Made by a program: the position numbers and the translations under genes
The notes under the pieces: generated by a model
What the model was told of the DNA's origin: nothing
The model's input: the letters and a program-made list of their open reading frames with translations, nothing else
The model's database searches: none
DNA from: an uncultured Bacilli bacterium
GTDB lineage: Bacteria; Bacillota_I; Bacilli_A; RF39; UBA660
DNA: 29,960 bases
Direction of reading: 5' to 3'
NCBI GenBank assembly: GCA_947630415.1
Contig: CANRHM010000004.1
Span: forward strand, 1 to 29,960
Part shown: positions 7,501 to 15,472 of the stretch, in pieces
Numbering within the stretch: the stretch's first letter is position 1
Layout of the letters: every line of letters begins with the position of its first letter

Positions 7501-8589
7501 TTCCATGACTTCTATTTTTTGAGTAAGTTCAGCTACTTTCTCTTGAAGGGATAAAAGGTTTTCTTCTATTTCTTTTAAAGATTCAATTTTCTTCTTTAAA
7601 TCCTGATTATCCAATTGTTTTTTTGCTTCGGTATCAACCGTAATCATTTCTATCACTTTATTAAAGCGAGCTCTTTTAGTTTCCAAATCTTGACCAAAAG
7701 CATTTAACTCTTTTTCTAAACCCTCTATTTCCTTTTTTAAGTCATTATCTTCATCTTGTATCTTTTTATAATTTCTTGCTTTAGTTAATAATAAAAGTTC
7801 ATTATAGTTACGATATACTTTTAAAAAGTCATTCAAAGATTTATTATTTTTTTCTAGTTTTTCAATCTGCTCTTTGGTTTTATTCATCTGTTCAATCGCC
7901 TCTGACAAAGGACGCAAATCTTCCTCAGTAAGTGGTTGTAAAACCGTATTTAAAATATTAACTAAGTGAGTAGGTTTATAATCTTTAGACAATTTATTAC
8001 TGCGAAGTTGTAGAAGAAGCTTAATAAATTCATCATACGTATCAATGTTAGGAAAACCAAAGAGAAGGCGGTTGACCATCGCTTTATAGTCCTTCATACT
8101 ATCTGTCATCTCATTTGTAGTACCTAATCTCGATTTAAGTTCATTTTTAGTAAGCGGAATCTTATTTACAGGATCTTTATATAAAAAGAAATCTTTACCT
8201 ATTCTTTTGCCATCTTTTAAAGCAAATCCAAACGATTCAACCGGTCTTCCTTTTCTTCCTCTAAACCCTAACCCAACCGTAATATATTGATTATGCTCTT
8301 GATTGTAAGTCTCCATGTATAAATAAGAAATGGCTTCTTCTTTTTGAATAGAATCCTGGTAACCCAAAATATAATCTTCTATTTTTCGTTCTTTTGAGCC
8401 AAAGGGATCAAGCCGATCGGGACTTTTGTTTCCGTCTAAAATAAGTGGAATAAAGGATTGCATCGTGACCGATTTTCCATTTCCGTTTCCACCTCTTAAA
8501 ATGAGTTTCCCTCCGTAAAAATCAAATTCTTCTTCATCGTAAAGCCAAAAATTAAGAAGTCCAATTTTTACTACTCTAAAATGATTCAT
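4498..8589 (-). CDS. jetC: Wadjet JetC, SMC/MukB-like ATPase
   Basis: A 1363-residue SMC-like ATPase, the motor of the Wadjet anti-plasmid complex. The head is split: Walker A GGNGNGKS at residues 33-40, followed by a run typical of TIGR02680 (MQSFIPLILDG ... RLDPFGS), and at the C-terminus the signature FSGGE (1241-1245) and Walker B LIALDEA (Asp1276, Glu1277). All ATPase motifs are intact. Between them lie about 1000 residues of charged coiled coil, interrupted around 600-720 by a less charged segment that may be the hinge. The start has GGAGGT seven bases upstream. It overlaps jetB by 14 bases. Order, length and the N-terminal sequence favour type II Wadjet (TIGR02677-TIGR02680 set) over chromosomal MukB, which would not be next to a Toprim gene. 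Confidence 0.93.
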   Translation of the reverse strand: MNHFRVVKIGLLNFWLYDEEEFDFYGGKLILRGGNGNGKSVTMQSFIPLILDGNKSPDRLDPFGSKERKIEDYILGYQDSIQKEEAISYLYMETYNQEHNQYITVGLGFRGRKGRPVESFGFALKDGKRIGKDFFLYKDPVNKIPLTKNELKSRLGTTNEMTDSMKDYKAMVNRLLFGFPNIDTYDEFIKLLLQLRSNKLSKDYKPTHLVNILNTVLQPLTEEDLRPLSEAIEQMNKTKEQIEKLEKNNKSLNDFLKVYRNYNELLLLTKARNYKKIQDEDNDLKKEIEGLEKELNAFGQDLETKRARFNKVIEMITVDTEAKKQLDNQDLKKKIESLKEIEENLLSLQEKVAELTQKIEVMEQDKIQLGKKTASLEEETYRLKKELETSLIDLKDLSSDSYFDEIVFFADELLEKLEEKYSFDSILLSLGRYKEKIKKIIYLLEEEQKKLLESESSRVALEKLVNDYNKLEQNESNQERNLKESILSWEEDFINKVNNNEVLEIDEGPKKKIFELMNDYTQDHYNEAKNIYQERAREQESSIKEENLNIQNKINIRKQEQAKLQNEYQILENREDLELTSSNASTEALLKEENIDFVPLYKCIEFKDKIDEETKNNMESALLELNILNAKIIKEEDIEKVKKLKIPLLYLTKTKRKAHNLLQYFTVTVDKKCSISKEYIEAILMGISVDEDDVVAVLASGIAKVDMLNSIADKDYKQQFIGYLKRKELKMKQLKELEEKITGLNTEINTLNNLQKENDSKITRIENEMRNFPLNTQIEAIVLKINEIRLSLNWNDQQQKELEEKLGQMDAQIKEIREKIAVQNQGLHIPLNLTSYKEVDNLTSSVQILLQDIKNTHNAYLNKLEIKNSYAERMEDLLSNITYLNQEKTEKETLYSVNQKNRQTITELLETKEYKDQKEELLRIENELVSLTKEKEDLTKMNARLEKDIEYKEQTLSLIKSEQEEKEKTLSIYFELFLREYKLHYVYTEDIQDVDTVVKKIISEGKMRKETSLNDALNNFYASYNHYSLELNDYSLRNVTLFNDYEGSDEDTKKLYEENTRVDVTTLYQGIKLNLIELSKKIQEDIEENKDLISKQDRHLFEDILLNTVGEKIRNRINASNEWVQKINNIMASMQKQSALRFKLMWKSVAPTTEDEMDTRELVRILKMDPKLLKDSDTEKLTNHFRSKIKKAEQLYLDSYTSFSKIISEVLDYRTWFTFQLFYQREDDALKELTDKTFSKFSGGERAKSMYIPLFASVYAKLNVAKPYALRLIALDEAFAGVDEDNIREMFGILKLLDIDFIINSQALWGDYDTIEDLSICELIKAPNAPVVTVERYRWNGKYKEIINNRKEYNEENNYAGIH

Positions 8590-9751
8590 CTATCTCACCT
8601 CCAAATAAAGTTGTTTGAGTAGCTTCTTTTTGCAAATAGCCAATAAACTTAGATACACTAGGATATAATTTATAACCCTCTTTTTCTCTTAAAAAGTCAT
8701 ATTCTTTCATATAGGCAACCACCTCTTGAAAAAAATCTTCCATCGATAGATCACGATAATACTTGCTAAATTGTTCTTGATAGGTTTTCTTAACTTCTTT
8801 TAAGATACGCATCATTTGTTCTTTTGTTAAAAAGACTACCTCTTCTTTATCTAGTTCTAGTTCATTTTCATTTATCTTTTTTAAAAGATAATCGTTCACT
8901 AAGAGTACAATATCGGATATCGCTTTATTGTTTGGAAAATCAAATTTTTCTTGGGTCTCATCGGGAAATAACAAAACCGCCATATTTCTTGTAAGTTCTA
9001 GTTCCCCAGCCGTATATTTTCCTAACTCCTGTAGGATATTCGCTCTAAATCTACGTAAATAATCAATCTCAAACTCCGATAAATCTTCTGTATAACTAGC
9101 AAGAGAATAAAGTAAATGTCGATAAACTCGATATCTTCTCACATCTCCTATGTTTTCGTTTTGATTATTAAATTCATCATTTTGAAAATCAATCAAATTA
9201 TGATAATCCATAATATTATTTTTAAATTCCCTAACGTAATAATTGGATATTCCTGTTGTTTCATAAAGACCTTCTGCTTTGCTATCTTCTGTAAAAGTAT
9301 TAATCTCTTCGACCACTTTAATAATGCCTAATTCTTTTAGGTGGTTAAGAACATTGACAAGGCATTTTCGATGATGCAAAATATTCCAATCAGGTAAGTG
9401 ATCTAGTTCCAAACTAGTCGCCGTATTGGTAATAAAATCAATGAGATTAGAAAGTATAAATTGTTCCAATTTAGGCTTGTCCTCTAAAAAAAGCAAAACC
9501 ATTAAAAGAAGCGTATATTCCATGGGATCTTTAAAATCCGAAATACCCATATAAACTTTAGGCACTGAAGGAATCTTTTCAAGTTTTATAAACCGATCAT
9601 TGACAATCAATCTACTTCCTAATTTATTTTGAATAAAATCCTTATAGTAATCTAGATTATTTTTAAGATTAAAGTATATTTCTTGATTAAGTTCTTTTAC
9701 ACACCAGTAATGGTTAAGTAAATATTCTAATTCTTTTCCATTATGATTCAT
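8576..9751 (-). CDS. jetB: Wadjet JetB, kite-like subunit
   Basis: A 391-residue protein between jetA and jetC. In Wadjet, JetB is the kite-like (ScpB/MukE-type) winged-helix subunit that binds the kleisin JetA near the SMC heads. The sequence is mostly helical with no enzyme motif. Its length, position and the pattern of the N-terminal third (YTLLLMVLLFLEDKP, HLKELGIIKVVEE) fit the TIGR02678/DUF2398 family of type II systems. The identification rests on gene order and general likeness more than on a single motif. The ATG at 9751 overlaps the TGA stop of jetA as ATGA, and AAGGTGA lies seven bases upstream. Confidence 0.85.
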   Translation of the reverse strand: MNHNGKELEYLLNHYWCVKELNQEIYFNLKNNLDYYKDFIQNKLGSRLIVNDRFIKLEKIPSVPKVYMGISDFKDPMEYTLLLMVLLFLEDKPKLEQFILSNLIDFITNTATSLELDHLPDWNILHHRKCLVNVLNHLKELGIIKVVEEINTFTEDSKAEGLYETTGISNYYVREFKNNIMDYHNLIDFQNDEFNNQNENIGDVRRYRVYRHLLYSLASYTEDLSEFEIDYLRRFRANILQELGKYTAGELELTRNMAVLLFPDETQEKFDFPNNKAISDIVLLVNDYLLKKINENELELDKEEVVFLTKEQMMRILKEVKKTYQEQFSKYYRDLSMEDFFQEVVAYMKEYDFLREKEGYKLYPSVSKFIGYLQKEATQTTLFGGEIDESF

Positions 9752-11211
9752 TTCAGATCACCTTCAAAAACAATTTCAACACCATTCATGAAAAAAATAC
9801 CATCAGACGAAGTTATTTTACATTTTTCATCTTTTTTATTTATGTAATAGGTTAGGCCAAATTCCGTTTCTTTATTTTTAGAAGAGGAAAGCAATTTTTG
9901 AATATATTTACGTTCTACTTTCGATAATGATATATCTCCTATCAAAGATATTTTTTTATCTTTAATAAGTCCTTTTAGGATATTTCGATTTTCCTCTTGC
10001 TCTCTACGATATTGCTCCAACAATTTTTGTTTTTGAGCTGTTTTATCTTCAATAGGAGCCATAGCAATTTTATCTTTTTTTGTACGAGTCCTTGGAACTA
10101 AAGCAATCTCAATAGGCGGTATATCGTAAGAATTAATGATAGAATCTGTATTTAAATTAGAATAGCCGATGTAATGACGTACATTTTCGATTCCAAAAAT
10201 AACCGAGGCATAGCAATGTGCTGTTTCAATAGAAGTAATTTTATCAAACATTTTACATAAATATTTGTACTCTTCTCTTCGATTTGTCATATTACCATGT
10301 AATTCTATGAGGGCATTGGCATATTTCGTTATTTTAACAATAATATCATTCGTTGTATTGAGTAATTTTTCACCTTCACTAATATCTGAAGAAGTACCTA
10401 TAAACCATTTAAATATGCTTTCTATTTTGCCTTGATTAACAGCTCTTAATTTTTGAAAATTAAAATCCTTGGTAAGCATAGGCGTAGCCTTATAATAACG
10501 GTTAATTTTATCTAGAAACTCCGAAATAATTGGTTCATTGAGACCATTAATACTATCTTTAATACTATAAACATTTCTCTGATACCCTTTTATAAATTCT
10601 CTAAGGTATTTAATGATTTCGCTCTTAAATCGTAAAAAGAGAACATTTTGCATGAGTTCTTCCGACTTCGGTTCATTAAATTTCTTTAAAAAATCCTGAT
10701 AATTTTCATTCAATCTAGTAAAATCATCATTTAACTGATTCCACAATTCATTCGCTTCTTCGTCCGTTAAATCCTTAGCGTTTCTTAATTTTTCTAATTC
10801 TATACGTAGTCGATCAAAAAGTTTTGGTTCAAGGGAAGCCGTTTTGATTTCCATTTCTTCTAACGCAATGGTTAATCGCTCTATTTCTGTAGCATACTCT
10901 GTTAGCTGATAACGAAATTTCTTATTTTTAAATTCTTCAATCGTATTGGCACTTTTGGTATCTTGCATCTTTGATAAACTCATCCATTCAGTAAGAGTCT
11001 CTAAATCTCGTTCACATTCCTCAATCGTATAATCTTGAAAAAGAGGACTAACAACCAACTCATTAAATACATCTTCCTTATAAAGCCAATATTCTAAGCG
11101 TTCATAATGTTGATAAAAGCAACGCATAATAGGACGATACCGATAAGAATTTTCAGTACTTAAATACTTGGTTTCAGAAATCTGTTTCGTTAATTTCTCG
11201 TATATTTCCAC
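9748..11211 (-). CDS. jetA: Wadjet JetA, kleisin-like subunit
   Basis: A 487-residue protein and first gene of the operon. JetA acts as the kleisin that bridges JetB and the SMC-like JetC. The sequence fits the TIGR02677/DUF2397 family: RYRPIMRCFYQHYE near residue 22, a winged-helix-like segment (DLETLTEWMSLSKMQD), then EEFKNKKFRYQLTEYATEIE, followed by long helices. I chose the GTG at 11211 because a perfect GGAGGT lies seven bases upstream. The ATG five codons earlier (11226) has no SD and in fact supplies that SD. A consensus promoter with a palindrome in its spacer lies at 11266-11294, so the operon has its own vegetative promoter. Confidence 0.88.
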   Translation of the reverse strand: MEIYEKLTKQISETKYLSTENSYRYRPIMRCFYQHYERLEYWLYKEDVFNELVVSPLFQDYTIEECERDLETLTEWMSLSKMQDTKSANTIEEFKNKKFRYQLTEYATEIERLTIALEEMEIKTASLEPKLFDRLRIELEKLRNAKDLTDEEANELWNQLNDDFTRLNENYQDFLKKFNEPKSEELMQNVLFLRFKSEIIKYLREFIKGYQRNVYSIKDSINGLNEPIISEFLDKINRYYKATPMLTKDFNFQKLRAVNQGKIESIFKWFIGTSSDISEGEKLLNTTNDIIVKITKYANALIELHGNMTNRREEYKYLCKMFDKITSIETAHCYASVIFGIENVRHYIGYSNLNTDSIINSYDIPPIEIALVPRTRTKKDKIAMAPIEDKTAQKQKLLEQYRREQEENRNILKGLIKDKKISLIGDISLSKVERKYIQKLLSSSKNKETEFGLTYYINKKDEKCKITSSDGIFFMNGVEIVFEGDLK

Positions 11212-11242
11212 GGAAAGCACCTCCATTTTATAGAATTACTGT

Positions 11243-11284
11243 AAACGTTTTAATAAATTGCTTATAGTATAACAAACGTTTGTT
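11243..11284. promoter_or_regulatory. Paired palindromic sites at the Wadjet promoter
   Basis: AACAAACGTTTGTT (11271-11284) is a perfect 14 bp palindrome, lying almost wholly in the spacer between -35 and -10 of the Wadjet promoter. A second site with the same core AAACGTTT is at 11243-11250, shortly after the expected transcription start. The two centres are 31 bp apart, close to three turns of DNA. This looks like a dimeric repressor operator pair; the regulator is unknown. Confidence 0.6.
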
Positions 11285-11294
11285 TTAAAAGCAA
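11266..11294 (-). promoter_or_regulatory. Sigma-A promoter of the Wadjet operon
   Basis: On the minus strand TTGCTT (11289-11294), a 17-base spacer and TATACT (11266-11271) form a good vegetative promoter, with transcription expected to begin near 11259 and a leader of about 48 bases before the GTG of jetA. Confidence 0.8.
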
Positions 11295-11303
11295 GTACTT
11301 TTA

Positions 11304-11327
11304 CAAAAAAAGAGCAATTTTTGCTCT
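11304..11327 (-). terminator. Terminator of the LysM amidase gene
   Basis: On the minus strand AGAGCAA-AAA-TTGCTCT is followed by seven T. It starts within the stop codon of the amidase and separates it from the Wadjet promoter. The stem equals that of the Wadjet terminator at 3248-3277. Confidence 0.85.
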
Positions 11328-12546
11328 ATTGTGGAATCGTAAGAATTTGACCTGGTTGTAAAACCGTGGTAGTCAAATTGTTGACTTCAATTAAGCGATC
11401 AATGGGTACATTATATTGTTGAGCAATACGGTATAGAGTATCTCCTTTTTGTACTGTATAAGTCGTAGTCTCATTAGGTACATTATTTCCATTTGGAATT
11501 GCTAGCACTTGACCAATACTTAAAATATCACTGGTTAAATTATTAAAACTTCGTAAAGCATTTACCGTCGTATTAAAGCGATTGGCTATACTCCAAAGCG
11601 TATCTCCTCTTTGTACCGTATAAAAGTTGGTTGGTTCTACTACTTCTTCACTTACTGGAACTTGTAATAATTGTCCGACTTGTAAAATATCTGATGTTAA
11701 GCGATTTAGATCTCTAAGTACATTAACAGTCGTATTGAATTGATTAGCAATTTTCCATAACGAGTCCCCTCTTTGTACGGTATAAGTCATAGTATTAACA
11801 CCTTCTGTTGCACTAGGAATAACTAACATTTGCCCTACACTTAAAGTATCACTCATTAAATTGTTAAGTCTTCTTAATTCATCTACGGTTGTATTAAAAC
11901 GTTTTGCTAAAGAATACAACGTATCTCCTCTTTGTACCGTATATCTACTTACATCCACGCTTCCTCCTGGAGGAGTATAGGTAACTCCCGCATAATTTGC
12001 AACTGCTTTTACAACACCTTCAACATAATCTAATAAGTTATTTTGAAGTTTAACAGCATCTCTTGGATTATCAATAAATCCATATTCAATTAATAAAGCT
12101 TGTGTATTAGGAGTTAATCTTTGAATATAATAGTAATCTTTACTTGGATCTTCTGGAAGTCTTCTTTGAAAAGTACCTCTTTCAATCTGTCCATTATTTC
12201 CAATCTCTTCCAGAATTAATTCGGCTAACTCATTATTATTACGAAGGGGATAATATACTTCCGCTCCTTCGCCACCTCCTGCATTTATGTGATTAGATAA
12301 AATAATAACATCTTCTCCGTTACCGAAACTATTAACCATTGTATTAATTCTTTCCTCTCTACTTAAAGTACGATCTGTATCTCTTGTAATAGCAACAGGA
12401 ATTCCTAATTCTTTTAATCGGTTATACATATAATTAGCTGCTTCTAAAGTAAAATCTTTTTCTCTTAGTCCACCTGAAATAGCTCCGGGATCACTTCCAC
12501 CGTGACCAGCATCAACAACTACCCCTTTAACTGGACGTCCGTTCAT
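11326..12546 (-). CDS. LysM N-acetylmuramoyl-L-alanine amidase (intact)
   Basis: A 406-residue zinc amidase (amidase_3) that cleaves the bond between MurNAc and L-Ala in peptidoglycan. The catalytic set is complete: DAGHGGSDPGA with zinc ligand His15, REKD with Glu29, LSNH with His86, and LIEYGF with catalytic Glu154. Four LysM repeats follow at about 201-245, 254-298, 308-351 and 362-405. There is no signal peptide or membrane segment, as in CwlC-type amidases that lyse the mother cell from inside, or in phage endolysins. I chose the ATG at 12546 because AGAGGTG lies six bases upstream; the GTG three codons earlier is part of that SD. A sigma-K-like box CATACCCTA precedes it, and the neighbouring CwlJ- and CwlD-like genes favour a sporulation role. 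Confidence 0.9.
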   Translation of the reverse strand: MNGRPVKGVVVDAGHGGSDPGAISGGLREKDFTLEAANYMYNRLKELGIPVAITRDTDRTLSREERINTMVNSFGNGEDVIILSNHINAGGGEGAEVYYPLRNNNELAELILEEIGNNGQIERGTFQRRLPEDPSKDYYYIQRLTPNTQALLIEYGFIDNPRDAVKLQNNLLDYVEGVVKAVANYAGVTYTPPGGSVDVSRYTVQRGDTLYSLAKRFNTTVDELRRLNNLMSDTLSVGQMLVIPSATEGVNTMTYTVQRGDSLWKIANQFNTTVNVLRDLNRLTSDILQVGQLLQVPVSEEVVEPTNFYTVQRGDTLWSIANRFNTTVNALRSFNNLTSDILSIGQVLAIPNGNNVPNETTTYTVQKGDTLYRIAQQYNVPIDRLIEVNNLTTTVLQPGQILTIPQ

Positions 12547-12563
12547 GATATTCACCTCTAATA

Positions 12564-12572
12564 TAGGGTATG
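12564..12572 (-). promoter_or_regulatory. Sigma-K-like promoter (CATACCCTA)
   Basis: Minus-strand CATACCCTA matches CATANNNTA and ends 17 bases before the amidase ATG. An AC dinucleotide lies 16 bases upstream of CATA, the -35 mark and spacing of Bacillus sigma-K promoters. CwlC, the mother-cell amidase of B. subtilis, is sigma-K dependent, which fits. Confidence 0.55.
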
Positions 12573-12602
12573 AAGATCCTCATTTTTGGTGATTCTAAAA
12601 TT

Positions 12603-12629
12603 AAAAAAGTAGAATCTATCTCTACTTTT
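12603..12629 (-). terminator. Strong hairpin terminator
   Basis: A perfect 9 bp stem on the minus strand (AAAAGTAGA / TCTACTTTT, 7-base loop) is followed by more T. It stands just upstream of the amidase promoter. With no intact gene between it and the terminator at 12824-12847, it may be a relic of a lost gene or a second stop for read-through. Confidence 0.7.
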
Positions 12630-12823
12630 AATCCAAACATTATATTTTTTAATTGGTATTTTTATACGAATAAATTTGACTGCCATAATTAACTATAATT
12701 TTAGGAAGTAAATAATTAACCATCTTAGATGTCTTTATTATTTTTGACCAAAACCAACAATCTCTTCATTTACCATAATACTATTACCCAATCAATGAGT
12801 ATTAATCTTTTTCACAACTAAAA

Positions 12824-12847
12824 AACTATGAATATTTCATCATAGTT
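12824..12847 (-). terminator. Terminator of the HipA-like operon
   Basis: On the minus strand AACTATGA / TCATAGTT forms a perfect 8 bp stem with an 8-base loop, followed by TTTT. It lies just after the stop of the 463-residue gene. Confidence 0.8.
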
Positions 12848-12852
12848 AATAT

Positions 12853-14244
12853 CTATTTATTCTCTTTTCTCATCTCTATAGGTGTCCATCCATTATTTAC
12901 CCATATTCTAGAATTATTATATATGTCTATCAAATAATTTAATATCTCTTGCGAATTTTTTTCTGTAATTTCTACTCCGTAATCTTGAAGCATTGCAATG
13001 GAAGCACCTATATAATCATTTCCTAATCTATACATGTCAGAAATTATTTTTATAATAACTTCAATAGTATCTGATGGTATATCTTCCATCTCTAAATATT
13101 TTTTAAATTTATTTTTTGCGTCCGTTTCTTCATAATAATTATAATCAGAATATTTAAGTAATTCTTTTAATTTAATAGGTTTTCTTTTTACACTTCCTTG
13201 TCTTGTAATAATATCATATAATACTGGTTCTAGATCTCGATGCTGTAAAATTTTATGAACAAAATACCCATTATGATCCATATAGACTCTATCAATGTTA
13301 TCCGCTCTATCACAGAAGAATAATGCATTATGAGGTATATCCAATTCATCCCAATTTCCATAATATATACTATAGTACTGATCTAAATCACCATAGGAAA
13401 CAACTCCATATAATTCAACCATCGATCTAACTAAATTATATATCTTTGTATTTTCATCCACTATTTTTTGAATTGATTTTAAATCTATCTTTTTAATAAC
13501 ATTATAAACATCATCCGTTATAGAAATATAAAATTTATTTTCTCTTTTAAATAGAAAAACTAAACCTGTTACATATAAGAAATGATATACTTCTACACTT
13601 ATATGATTATCTTGAATAGTACCCTTGTTTTTTATTAATTCTTTTAGCAAATTAAATTCTTTATCTATAAATCTTTCAATCAAATCAGTTAATTTAGCTT
13701 TATCCGTAAGAGTACTATAAATAATTTTAACAAGTTCTTTTTTAGGCTTATTACTTAATCTATTAACAAAAAACAAGTCACCTATACGTTTTAAATCACT
13801 AATAGTTAGACATTCAAGCAAGCCTTTTAAATCTTTAATTACGGGTGTATTTGCAGCATTTTCTAAATTAAACATTTCTTCTTTAGTCGTACTACCTAGA
13901 ATCTTATTAATTATTTGCTTTATCTCCGTTGGAATATAATAAGAACAATATTTACCATTTTTATAAATAAAAACAAAAAGTGATTCTATATCTTCTTCAT
14001 TCACAGACATCCATTCAGAGTTTTCATGAATCATTAATTCTTTAAAATACATTTTAGTAAATATATCATCTTTAGATTCACTTAAACAAAGTTCAAAAAG
14101 ATCTAAAATATCATTTTTTAATTCATATACATCCTTAACATCGGATTCTTTTAACTTTTCTTTAAGTACTTTTTTATCTAAAGCCTTTAATGAAGATAAT
14201 AAATCTTGTTTACCTTTTTTTATTAAATATTTTTCATACTTCAT
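12853..14244 (-). CDS. Unknown protein partnered with HipA-like kinase
   Basis: A 463-residue soluble protein that I do not recognise. It is helical and charged, without signal peptide, membrane segment or enzyme motif. Residues about 146-181 (LTISDLKRIGDLFFVNRLS, then KPKKELVKII) have the pattern of a small SAP/Rho-N-like helix-extended-helix domain, which often binds nucleic acid; this is a weak resemblance. The ATG has AGGAG six bases upstream and lies 14 bases after the stop of the HipA-like kinase gene, so the two are co-transcribed and probably act together. It may be the kinase's substrate, partner or neutralising protein. It ends the operon at a clear terminator. Confidence 0.6.
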   Translation of the reverse strand: MKYEKYLIKKGKQDLLSSLKALDKKVLKEKLKESDVKDVYELKNDILDLFELCLSESKDDIFTKMYFKELMIHENSEWMSVNEEDIESLFVFIYKNGKYCSYYIPTEIKQIINKILGSTTKEEMFNLENAANTPVIKDLKGLLECLTISDLKRIGDLFFVNRLSNKPKKELVKIIYSTLTDKAKLTDLIERFIDKEFNLLKELIKNKGTIQDNHISVEVYHFLYVTGLVFLFKRENKFYISITDDVYNVIKKIDLKSIQKIVDENTKIYNLVRSMVELYGVVSYGDLDQYYSIYYGNWDELDIPHNALFFCDRADNIDRVYMDHNGYFVHKILQHRDLEPVLYDIITRQGSVKRKPIKLKELLKYSDYNYYEETDAKNKFKKYLEMEDIPSDTIEVIIKIISDMYRLGNDYIGASIAMLQDYGVEITEKNSQEILNYLIDIYNNSRIWVNNGWTPIEMRKENK

Positions 14245-14258
14245 AATTTACTCCTATT

Positions 14259-15446
14259 TTAATTTTCGATTAATTCTTTTAATTTATTAATTTGTCTATT
14301 TAACAAAATACATAATTTATGAATTCTAGTGTCCGAATATCCAGTTAAATGTTGATATTGATGTAGTAAATCATCAAACCATTCTACTATCCCATCTAAT
14401 TTACTTATATCTATCCTTTTTATATTTTTAACTACTTTTACTATTTCATCAAAAGGTTTTACTTCATAAAAGAATCTTCCACTACCTGAAATAGATACTT
14501 CTTCTTCATCATAATACGCTATATTTAAACTTTGCCCATTATCAAATATAGGGGCAACATCTAACCATTCTAAAGTATTGACGTCTCTTATAATTCCAAA
14601 GTTATTTAAATGCCTATCCTCATTCATAATAAGGAAATCTAGTATATACATATTCTCCACTTTTTCCCTAGCATCCTTGATTCCCTTTTCTTCTAATTTT
14701 TTAATATATTCTTCATAATCTTCTATACTGTCATGTCTTTTCATATCATTTTTAATTTGAGAGCAAGTAATCAGTTCTGTATCTTTAGTTATAAAACAAG
14801 GACATTTAGACACGACTGTATCTTTATAGGTATCTAAGGTATATTCTACATGATTAAATCCTAATCTTCTACTTATTTCACTTGCTAATACTTCGTTAAA
14901 TGGTTGTAAAGTTTCATTTTTATAACCACCTTTTAATAAATATCTTGTCCCCTTATCGATAATCCAAGCTTTTTTAAGCATTCCATCGGTCGTATTATTA
15001 GGTGTTTTTAAAGAAGTTGCTTTAGTTATTGTTCTACTATTGTTTGATAAAGAGGCTTCCATAAACTCTATATAATCAAAATCATGATCAAAAAAATTAA
15101 TATCATCATATGAAATATTACTATCATACGGTTTTAGCCAATATTGATCCGATAAAGATAAGCCAAAAGCTTTATCTAAAAGTTCATAGGGTGCCGTTAT
15201 ATTAAGTCTATGTAATAATAAATCTAATTTATCACGCCACGACGGAATTCCTCTTCCTTTAAACCATTCACTTAAATTCGTTCTAAAAGGAGTATCATCA
15301 ATATCTTTTCCCATATAGAAATTTTTTAAAATATAGGGAGCATAATGAATATCTTTAACTTGATATATCTTAGTAAAAACACTGGTGGCAGTATCATATT
15401 CAGCAATCAATACTTCTTTGTTTTTATTCATAAGAATACATTTCAC
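14259..15446 (-). CDS. HipA-like serine/threonine kinase
   Basis: A 395-residue protein with the C-terminal kinase core of the HipA/CtkA family. Visible are the ATP-binding lysine region YLLKGG (Lys172), an acidic helix with EVLASE (185-190), the catalytic loop MNEDRHLNN (Asp277, Asn282 or Asn281) and the metal-binding FDNG (Asp302), so it should be active. The N-terminal 150 residues do not show the usual HipA N-subdomain. No small HipB-like DNA-binding antitoxin lies beside it; instead a 463-residue unknown protein follows. It starts with GTG, with GGAGTGA about seven bases upstream, and an extended -10 promoter at 15473-15478. Similar proteins are often mislabelled 'excisionase' in databases. 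A role in growth control or defence is an inference from the family and the Wadjet operon nearby. Confidence 0.78.
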   Translation of the reverse strand: MKCILMNKNKEVLIAEYDTATSVFTKIYQVKDIHYAPYILKNFYMGKDIDDTPFRTNLSEWFKGRGIPSWRDKLDLLLHRLNITAPYELLDKAFGLSLSDQYWLKPYDSNISYDDINFFDHDFDYIEFMEASLSNNSRTITKATSLKTPNNTTDGMLKKAWIIDKGTRYLLKGGYKNETLQPFNEVLASEISRRLGFNHVEYTLDTYKDTVVSKCPCFITKDTELITCSQIKNDMKRHDSIEDYEEYIKKLEEKGIKDAREKVENMYILDFLIMNEDRHLNNFGIIRDVNTLEWLDVAPIFDNGQSLNIAYYDEEEVSISGSGRFFYEVKPFDEIVKVVKNIKRIDISKLDGIVEWFDDLLHQYQHLTGYSDTRIHKLCILLNRQINKLKELIEN

Positions 15447-15472
15447 AAAGCAATCACTCCTTTTTTTATATT

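Larger units (their letters stand above)
12573..12852. other. Gene-free stretch between amidase and unknown gene
   Basis: About 280 bases, very AT-rich. It holds two leftward terminators (12605-12629 and 12824-12847). Between them the minus strand has only tiny open frames: 12 codons beginning MVNEEIVGFGQK and 24 codons beginning MVNYLLPKII, in different frames and without good SD sites. These may be remnants of a decayed gene. I see no RNA gene. Confidence 0.5.

Noticed and set aside
4498..8589. Chromosomal MukB or SbcC/Rad50
   Set aside because: Its N-terminal motifs, gene order and the adjoining Toprim JetD fit Wadjet; no MukE/MukF or SbcD is nearby.
9116..9331. Plus-strand frame of 71 codons
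   Set aside because: It lies wholly antisense to jetB and has no start signals; a shadow frame.
14259..15446. Classical HipAB toxin-antitoxin
   Set aside because: No small helix-turn-helix HipB gene is present on either side; only a HipA-like kinase core is supported.
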